A stretch of 19,305 nt of DNA from Kitasatospora arboriphila. GTDB taxonomy: Bacteria; Actinomycetota; Actinomycetes; Mycobacteriales; Mycobacteriaceae. Numbering within the stretch: the first letter of the stretch is position 1; each line of letters starts with the position of its first letter. The position numbers and the translations under genes are program-made. A model generated the notes under the pieces. It was not told the DNA's origin. It saw only the letters and a program-made list of their open reading frames with translations, and ran no database searches. Positions 15,050 through 19,305 of the stretch are shown here, piece after piece. The DNA is taken from NCBI RefSeq assembly GCF_000717275.1, contig NZ_JNYV01000017.1, positions 1-19,305 of the forward strand, written 5' to 3'.

Positions 15050-15187
15050 ATGGCGTACCCACCTGAACCAGACGAAGGCCAACCAGGGCTCGTGCTACTG
15101 CCAGGCGGCCGCTACGGCTACCGCTACACCAACAGCGACGACGTCATCATCCTGAGAAGTCCGGATCAATCGCCAGCCGAACAGTAA
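15050..15187 (+). CDS. 45-residue hypothetical protein
   Basis: ATG 15050 opens MAYPPEPDEGQPGLVLLPGG, followed by RYGYRYTNSDDVIILRSPDQ and a short tail to TAA 15185-15187. The composition (acidic and aromatic, few Arg runs) is protein-like and differs from the Thr/Ala-rich nonsense of the other frames here. A GGGGGA lies 15 nt upstream, too far to be convincing. It sits between two small genes in the same direction. Family unknown. Confidence 0.42.
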   Translation: MAYPPEPDEGQPGLVLLPGGRYGYRYTNSDDVIILRSPDQSPAEQ

Positions 15188-15221
15188 TGATCGAGGACGA
15201 GTTGATTCGAGGAGAGGACCG

Positions 15222-15587
15222 ATGGCGGCGAGACTGAATGATCTAGATGGGGAAGTGGCGGCCGCTGCGAAGGCCTTGGCTGCCGCTGAGCAGCAGCGTG
15301 TCCATGCTGGGCGCGACTACAACGACGCCCTGGACCGGCTCGCGGAAGCGATCACGGCCTGGGCTACGTCCAAGGAGCTGTCACTTGAGGCAACAACACG
15401 GAAAAATGTTGTGTCGCTGAATATTGCGAATGTAGTCACGGTCGAGTTGGGATACGACAACGGGCAGACGGGATTCGTTGCACTTAGAACCGCCGGTGCT
15501 CATTTCTACGCTCCTCATGGCGAAGTGGCCCCGGAGTCACTCATCGGGTTTGTCATTGGAACGCTTGTTGCGAATAGTGCTATCTGA
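15222..15587 (+). CDS. Hypothetical protein with N-terminal coiled coil, 121 residues
   Basis: GGAGAGG lies 5-6 nt before ATG 15222, the best ribosome site in this small-gene cluster. Residues about 3-50 (LDGEVAAAAKALAAAEQQRV, YNDALDRLAEAITAW) form an Ala-rich amphipathic helix likely to coil. The rest (SLNIANVVTVELGYDNGQTG, HGEVAPESLIGFVIGTLVAN) looks like a small beta/alpha domain. No family recognised. The stop codon lies inside a hairpin shared with the convergent gene. Confidence 0.65.
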   Translation: MAARLNDLDGEVAAAAKALAAAEQQRVHAGRDYNDALDRLAEAITAWATSKELSLEATTRKNVVSLNIANVVTVELGYDNGQTGFVALRTAGAHFYAPHGEVAPESLIGFVIGTLVANSAI

Positions 15588-15608
15588 CAGGGCAACCGCT
15601 GCCCGTCA
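15585..15608. terminator. Hairpin between convergent genes, containing both stop codons
   Basis: TGACAGGGCA pairs with TGCCCGTCA (one bulged A) around ACCGC. The left arm begins with the plus-gene TGA (15585-15587); the right arm ends with the complement of the minus-gene TGA (15606-15608). A bidirectional terminator is likely, though no U-tract follows. Confidence 0.5.
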
Positions 15609-15776
15609 CACGATCACCGTCAGCCCAGGACCGAACCATTCTTGAACGTCGGAGATCGCTTCCTGTGCAGTTGAGAAACTGATAGGGGAGTGCGCTGCGC
15701 CATCGTCGCCGGACGGCAACGATTCCCACGACCACGTCCGGGAGGCGCGGTCTAGACGCACGCGTACTTTCATCAT
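15606..15776 (-). CDS. 56-residue hypothetical protein, translationally coupled to the upstream gene
   Basis: ATG 15776 overlaps the stop of the preceding minus-strand gene by four bases (ATGA), a typical coupling arrangement. The protein begins MMKVRVRLDRASRTWSWESL and ends with FSTAQEAISDVQEWFGPGLT, a beta-hairpin plus helix plan reminiscent of small HicB-like or DUF1902-type folds, though I would not assign it. Function unknown. Confidence 0.5.
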   Translation of the reverse strand: MMKVRVRLDRASRTWSWESLPSGDDGAAHSPISFSTAQEAISDVQEWFGPGLTVIV

Positions 15777-16099
15777 TTGTTCGGAGTACCCACCCAGCGA
15801 AGGGTGATTGCCTCGGCCGGCACCCACAGGCACGACGTCACCGTCACGGCGGCATTGGTGCTCGCGATGTCGACCCGCACCACACCCATCCACACCCCGC
15901 GAGACGACAACGCCCACGCCAGCTGCTCGCCAGCCTGGTAGTGCTCGATTCTGAGCCCGTACGCGCGCTCAGCCAGGGTGACCGGTCGGGCGCCTACCAT
16001 CGGAAAAGCCCAGCCCAACGCTGCAATCATGTCGACCATGACGGGCCGCGGGGGAGTGAAGATCCGCACGGTGGGGGCCATCCCTCGCATGTCGAACAT
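15773..16099 (-). CDS. 108-residue hypothetical protein, apparently leaderless
   Basis: ATG 16099 opens a frame with APTVRIFTPPRPVMVDMIAA, YGLRIEHYQAGEQLAWALSS and RGVWMGVVRVDIASTNAAVT, mixed beta/alpha composition and no signal peptide. TAGTAT (-10 pattern) ends exactly 7 nt before this ATG, favouring a leaderless start over internal ATGs at 16090 and 16081. It is followed by a coupled 56-residue gene. Family not recognised. Confidence 0.58.
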   Translation of the reverse strand: MFDMRGMAPTVRIFTPPRPVMVDMIAALGWAFPMVGARPVTLAERAYGLRIEHYQAGEQLAWALSSRGVWMGVVRVDIASTNAAVTVTSCLWVPAEAITLRWVGTPNK

Positions 16100-16106
16100 A
16101 GGTTCG

Positions 16107-16112
16107 ATACTA
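16107..16112 (-). promoter_or_regulatory. -10-like box TAGTAT, 7 nt before ATG 16099
   Basis: On the minus strand TAGTAT fits TANNNT and places the transcript start at the ATG. It faces the divergent box at 16208-16213 across about 95 bp. Confidence 0.5.
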
Positions 16113-16207
16113 TCTCAGGGGGCGCCGGCCGATGGGGCGTGAAAAACCCGGGAAGCATCGGCCTGCGCCGACACTTTGTTCACCCTCGACGATGGGTCTT
16201 ACCTGTC

Positions 16208-16213
16208 TAGGGT
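16208..16213 (+). promoter_or_regulatory. -10-like box TAGGGT, 7 nt before ATG 16221
   Basis: TAGGGT fits TANNNT and places the transcript start at ATG 16221; no ribosome binding site is present there. Confidence 0.45.
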
Positions 16214-16220
16214 GGCTGCC

Positions 16221-16946
16221 ATGGCCAATGTGACCTACGGGGACTACCGGTGGACCCAGACGGCGCCAGATCTGTTCAATGCGTTCTGCTTGACGTACAT
16301 CAGCGAAGCGACAGTTGAGCAGGTGGTCGACGCGCTACCAACGGTCGGTTCACCGCAGCAGTGGAACCTCGCGACTCTTGCTTCTCGATCGATGGAGTCG
16401 TGGGGCGAGATTCGTGACAACAACCTTCTGGTCGGCCTGATTCAACACGGTGGTTGGACCGTCATGTACGAGCACAACGGTTATATCGGCGCCAAGCGCG
16501 AACTGATGCAACCACTCTCGGTCGGTAGGGAAGTCGTCGTGCATCACGGCAGCGAGCACTCCTACTTTTTTCGGTACGTCGATGGTGTGGACCGAACGTG
16601 GTTTGAGACGCTGTACCCCTCGCGGCGGCAGGGCTCTGCACCTGATGAGCTTGTGCCAATCATGCGTCAGATCGGCGGATTCGAACTCGAGCCCGACGAG
16701 TCGGTCAAGGTCACCGAGTTTCACCACCACGAGGCCACGTTTGCTCTCTGCGACGCCGTCACCGGGCTGCGACTCACACCGCCGTTGCTGCGTCAGGCCA
16801 CCTTCGCAGTGGTGGAGGTCGTCAACAGACCCGGCACCCCGGCGGCCGCCGAACGTCCCCGGGCTTCCATGGCTTACGAACACCACAGGCGCGTCGACCA
16901 GGGGATCCGGGATTGGGCCCGTAGGCAGGGCCACAATCTCCCTTAG
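16221..16946 (+). CDS. DUF6461-like protein, function unknown
   Basis: The 241-residue protein begins with YRWTQTAPDLFNAFCLTYIS, then EQVVDALPTVG and LVGLIQHGGWTVMYEHNGY. This W...fC.t...g.t..evl opening followed by a GGWT-v-hEhNG segment resembles the DUF6461 proteins of actinobacteria; the resemblance is recalled, not searched. The later FFRYVDGVDRTWFETLYPSR and an Arg-rich C-terminus complete it. DUF6461 proteins often occur in small accessory clusters and have no proven role. ATG 16221 is chosen because TAGGGT ends 7 nt upstream, so the message may be leaderless. The frame is open to 16176 but that part lacks protein-like residues. Confidence 0.65.
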   Translation: MANVTYGDYRWTQTAPDLFNAFCLTYISEATVEQVVDALPTVGSPQQWNLATLASRSMESWGEIRDNNLLVGLIQHGGWTVMYEHNGYIGAKRELMQPLSVGREVVVHHGSEHSYFFRYVDGVDRTWFETLYPSRRQGSAPDELVPIMRQIGGFELEPDESVKVTEFHHHEATFALCDAVTGLRLTPPLLRQATFAVVEVVNRPGTPAAAERPRASMAYEHHRRVDQGIRDWARRQGHNLP

Positions 16947-17200
16947 TGGTCGCCGGGCCACTCAACTGCCGTAGTCGGTTTGTCTCGCAACCCTTTCCAG
17001 CTGGGATGGCGCAGATGGCCGGTGAACTCGCGGTACTCGATGTCGCCGACGTAGACGGCGCTGACCCACCGCATCGACAAGGTGAACGGTTGGGTGAATG
17101 GTGGGAACGGTTGCTCGATTGCCTCGAGCTGCCCACGTAAGGATGCGCCGGTCCTTGGCGCTGAACCCGGTACCCACATGCCCGATGTAACACAGCTGGC
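16943..17200 (-). pseudogene. ATP-dependent DNA ligase, frameshifted C-terminal OB-domain fragment
   Basis: One minus frame gives LCYIGHVGTGFSAKDRRIL to about 17140. A second frame continues RGQLEAIEQPFPPFTQPF, RWVSAVYVGDIEYREFTGHL and RHPSWKGLRDKPTTAVEW to a stop at 16943. Joined, they match the C-terminal OB-fold of LigC/LigD-type ATP-dependent DNA ligases (the conserved G-x-VGTGF and V-G-x-x-E-x-R-E-x-T ... RHPSW-x-GLR-x-DK motifs). The nucleotidyl-transferase domain with the active-site Lys is absent. At least one frameshift lies near 17131-17145. It overlaps the end of the DUF6461-like gene by four bases, so the junction is likely an insertion or recombination scar. Family members seal breaks in non-homologous end joining. 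Confidence 0.75.
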
Positions 17201-17342
17201 AGGGTTGTGCGCGCCGAGCCACGTACTATGTGTTCGCAACAGCTATCAGTCTGTGACACCGCACATTTCGTCAATCTGAGCGTCACAATCACTTCGTAGA
17301 TGAAGTTCCGCAGAAGGTGACTTCTGGGCCATACTGCGAGGT

Positions 17343-17507
17343 GTGTGGTGGTGGATTGGCCTTGGCCTATGCGTGTGGGTGGTGGTGTCGGTCGTCGTTG
17401 CGCGCGTAGTTACCCGAGTGATCACGCATGCCGACCTCGAGGAGGAGGCCGTGAAACTGCGTCGTGATGAGAGTTCTCGGGGTCGCCGCGGCCTATTTCG
17501 TAGGTAG
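17343..17507 (+). CDS. 54-residue single-pass membrane protein
   Basis: From GTG 17343 the frame reads WWWIGLGLCVWVVVSVVVAR, one strongly hydrophobic helix, then VVTRVITHADLEEEAVKLRR and a basic tail ending RRGLFRR before TAG 17505. The helix with a charged cytosolic tail is clearly non-random. No strong ribosome site is seen; GCGAG just before the GTG is close, and CATACT 7 nt upstream could be a -10 for a leaderless start. Function unknown; similar short anchors are common in actinobacteria. Confidence 0.5.
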   Translation: MWWWIGLGLCVWVVVSVVVARVVTRVITHADLEEEAVKLRRDESSRGRRGLFRR

Positions 17508-17513
17508 CCGGAA

Positions 17514-17933
17514 CTACTCCAACCTTGCGCAGCACCGTCGACTGGTCTGCCTTTCAGTGTCTTGACGGTTGAGTCGCCAGGATCCGACGCCGCCTGTCGC
17601 ACGGACGGGGATCCCGTTCGGCGTCGCGCAGCTCGTCTTCGGGAGATGGTGACCGCAGGGGGTGCTGCAACAAGCGACGAATGAGACCCGGGTTGATTGC
17701 CGCGCAATACACAGAACACTCGCACAGAGCACAGTCGCTGCCTCGCCGTAATGCAGGTGAGCGTCGTGCGAGTGGCCGCAGTCACTGCAGTGTTCCACCA
17801 CCGTCTCAGCGTACGCGTCGCGGTCGCAGAGATCTGTGCGGATGGCCCTGCCTTGTACGCGCGGTTCCCAACCGGTGCTCGCCCAGTAGCGGACTGTAGC
17901 TTGAGTCTCATGGCTGGTGTACGCAGTGATCAA
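17514..17933 (-). CDS. Possible zinc-ribbon-like protein, boundaries uncertain
   Basis: The minus frame from TTG 17933 has protein-like text ITAYTSHETQATVRYWASTG and then VVEHCSDCGHSHDAHLHYGE followed by VLCASVLC, a CxxC plus C-x4-C arrangement that could bind zinc. Coding character ends near 17697; the rest to the stop at 17514 is Cys/Arg-rich and doubtful, so a frameshift or truncation is possible. The frame is open upstream to about 17978 (SQICFHADIATAERL) without an ATG. A competing minus frame (17246-17911) and a plus frame (17697-18011) look like shadows. Confidence 0.33.
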   Translation of the reverse strand: MITAYTSHETQATVRYWASTGWEPRVQGRAIRTDLCDRDAYAETVVEHCSDCGHSHDAHLHYGEAATVLCASVLCIARQSTRVSFVACCSTPCGHHLPKTSCATPNGIPVRATGGVGSWRLNRQDTERQTSRRCCARLE

Positions 17934-18007
17934 ACGTTCGGCGGTCGCGATGTCGGCGTGGAAGCAGATCTGACTCTAGCGACCCATGAGCTGTACGAGC
18001 TGCGGTT

Positions 18008-18916
18008 GTGAAACGCGCTAGCTCAGTGAAGTGTGGCTTCGCGCTGTTGCTTTCGGCGGCTGGGCTACTGAGCTGTACGGGCGAGTCAGGGCAGCCCTCT
18101 CCATCAGTGTCTACCAGCTGCGCTGGTTCGACACCTAGCGCACAGCCGGTGCCCACCGAAGATATGCCAGGCTGGGCGTTGCGATTCACGGATGACTTCG
18201 ATCGCTGCGAGCTTGACGCTAACTGGGGTGACTACAGCGGTCAACCGGGAGGTAACCCATACAGCCATTGGGATCCGGCAATGGTGCAAGTGACCGGTGG
18301 GGTCCTGGAGTTACGCGCCGAGCAGAGCGATGACGGGTGGGTGACCGGTGGCGTGTCGAACCATCCGATTGCTCAACAGTATGGACGGTGGGAGGTGCGG
18401 ATGCGCGCCGAACAGAGCGCTGACATCTCGTACCACATGCTGCTATGGCCCAAGGACGAAGTGTGGCCGCCAGAGATTGATTTCGCCGAAAGTGTCAGTG
18501 CCACAAGGTCAGAGATGTCGGCGTTCCTCCACTGGGTAGATGCAGCGGGCCAGAATGCCAAGGACACCGCGGGCATTGCTGGCGACTTCACGCAATGGCA
18601 CACCGTGGGGGTCGAGTGGGGGCCGAACATCATCCGATATCTGCTGGACGGGCGGGTCTGGGCCGAAGCGCATTCCGAGGTCATGGTTCCTGACGTCCCG
18701 ATGTGGTTGGGCATGCAGGCGGAGGCTGGCGCGTGCGAGCGCAGACGTGATTGGGGGATGCAGCCTTGCTCTGACACCGATGACTTTCGTCCCCAGGCCA
18801 CCGCGGTTCTGATCGACTGGGTAGCGGTCTACACGCCGGACATGGCCGCCCTAGCGGCCATGCAGGCGGCAGGAATGTTTAACCCGCGCCCAGATGCAGC
18901 ACAGTTGTCTGAGTAG
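18008..18916 (+). CDS. Secreted GH16-family glycoside hydrolase lipoprotein
   Basis: The 302-residue protein has a lipoprotein signal ([13 protein letters not shown], lipid Cys23) and a Ser/Pro-rich linker to about residue 53. A GH16 beta-sandwich follows: [33 protein letters not shown], the catalytic EIDFAE at 156-161 (nucleophile E156, acid/base E161), then [20 protein letters not shown] and a final [11 protein letters not shown] strand. GH16 enzymes cut beta-1,3- or mixed beta-glucans and related galactans; the exact substrate is not evident. It would act at the outer face of the membrane. The start GTG 18008 has no clear ribosome site; GTG 18026 is an alternative, both keeping the signal peptide. 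The gene stands alone. Confidence 0.87.
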   Translation: MKRASSVKCGFALLLSAAGLLSCTGESGQPSPSVSTSCAGSTPSAQPVPTEDMPGWALRFTDDFDRCELDANWGDYSGQPGGNPYSHWDPAMVQVTGGVLELRAEQSDDGWVTGGVSNHPIAQQYGRWEVRMRAEQSADISYHMLLWPKDEVWPPEIDFAESVSATRSEMSAFLHWVDAAGQNAKDTAGIAGDFTQWHTVGVEWGPNIIRYLLDGRVWAEAHSEVMVPDVPMWLGMQAEAGACERRRDWGMQPCSDTDDFRPQATAVLIDWVAVYTPDMAALAAMQAAGMFNPRPDAAQLSE

Positions 18917-18964
18917 CGCTGCCGCCTATCTCGTCGCATCCTCCACTCACGTTGGCGGCAACGT

Positions 18965-19305
18965 CTAGAAGGAGGCGTCGTTGAGCTCCATCACGTCGTT
19001 GTCGATGTTCTCGATGATGCCGCGTGCGGCGGTCAGTTCGGGCAGGACGTTCTTGGCGAAGAAGCTGGCGACGCCGATCTTGCCGTTGTAGAACGCGGTG
19101 TCTGCTTCGGATGCACCGTTGTCGAGTGCGGCGAGGGCGACTTCGGCCTGGCGCAGCAGCAGCCAGTGAGAGTAGAAGGCGTTCTATCTTCAATCGGCCG
19201 TTTCCCGCTTCGGACTCGATGAACGAGCTGATCTGTCCGGCGACGTGGGCCAGTGCCTGGCCTTTGTCGCGGATGATCTTGCGGAAGAAGAAGTCCTGCG
19301 CCTGG
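18965..19305 (-). pseudogene. Acyl-CoA dehydrogenase (FadE-like) C-terminal region with internal deletion and frameshift
   Basis: The minus strand reads [20 protein letters not shown], then [15 protein letters not shown], the end of an acyl-CoA dehydrogenase core. After about 19188 the frame changes directly to [40 protein letters not shown] and [12 protein letters not shown], stop at 18965. Long FadE proteins with the extra C-terminal domain have about 50-60 residues between GNGRLK and the [11 protein letters not shown] segment; these are missing here and the join is out of frame. The 5' part lies beyond the window. The family oxidises acyl-CoA in the first step of beta-oxidation. A sequencing or assembly error cannot be excluded, since the flanking residues are undamaged. 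Confidence 0.78.

Noticed and set aside
16945..16962. AGTGGTC/GGCCACT hairpin as a terminator after the DUF6461-like gene
   Set aside because: It lies within the C-terminal codons of the ligase remnant and has no T-tract, so it may be coincidental.
17246..17911. Minus-strand 221-codon frame
   Set aside because: Thr/Arg-rich low-complexity translation opposite the clear small membrane protein at 17343-17507; no motif.
1..19305. CRISPR arrays, tRNA or rRNA genes, insertion sequences
   Set aside because: No regularly spaced repeats, cloverleaf or conserved rRNA sequence, and no transposase motif was found on either strand.

Overview
The window is high-GC DNA with dense GTG/TTG starts, NCS2/uricase purine genes, an actinobacterial-type GGDEF/EAL-DICT pair, TANNNT -10 boxes placed 7-8 nt before ATG, and a FadE-like acyl-CoA dehydrogenase. 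It most likely comes from a mycolic-acid actinobacterium (Rhodococcus, Gordonia, Mycobacterium or a relative). This assignment is inferred from gene families and style; no rRNA or tRNA is present to fix it.

Layout. 1-2.4 kb: the 5' end of a urate oxidase gene (minus) diverges from an NCS2 purine/urate permease (plus), a purine-salvage/urate-use pair. 2.8-5.4 kb: a membrane GGDEF diguanylate cyclase (minus, with an apparent frameshift near its N-terminus) diverges from an EAL-DICT c-di-GMP phosphodiesterase-like protein (plus). 5.8-7.1 kb: a shattered PIG-L/LmbE deacetylase remnant, a doubtful tail-anchored small protein and a small lipoprotein ORF. 7.3-9.8 kb: an apparent operon of a small polytopic membrane protein, an alpha/beta hydrolase of the 2,6-dihydropseudooxynicotine hydrolase/FrsA type and a truncated carotenoid-oxygenase gene.

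9.85-12.1 kb looks like a plasmid-type replication module. It has a gene-free stretch with several inverted repeats, a small ribbon-helix-helix protein, a strong hairpin terminator and a replication-initiator-like protein with a winged HTH and a C-terminal Cys-rich finger. Downstream come a stand-alone CYP102-like P450, a GAF/PAS-like protein and a string of small uncharacterised genes (14.6-16.9 kb), several apparently leaderless.

16.9-19.3 kb holds a frameshifted 3' fragment of an ATP-dependent DNA ligase, a 54-residue membrane protein, a possible zinc-ribbon ORF, a GH16 lipoprotein glycosidase and an acyl-CoA dehydrogenase gene with an internal deletion. Four broken genes of unrelated chromosomal types around a Rep module suggest an accessory region (plasmid, or integrated and decaying plasmid) that has gained and lost DNA repeatedly. 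The strongest leads are the NCS2 permease with a C-terminal variant leucine-rich-repeat-like domain, the hairpin-rich RHH/Rep control region, and the leaderless small-gene cluster.
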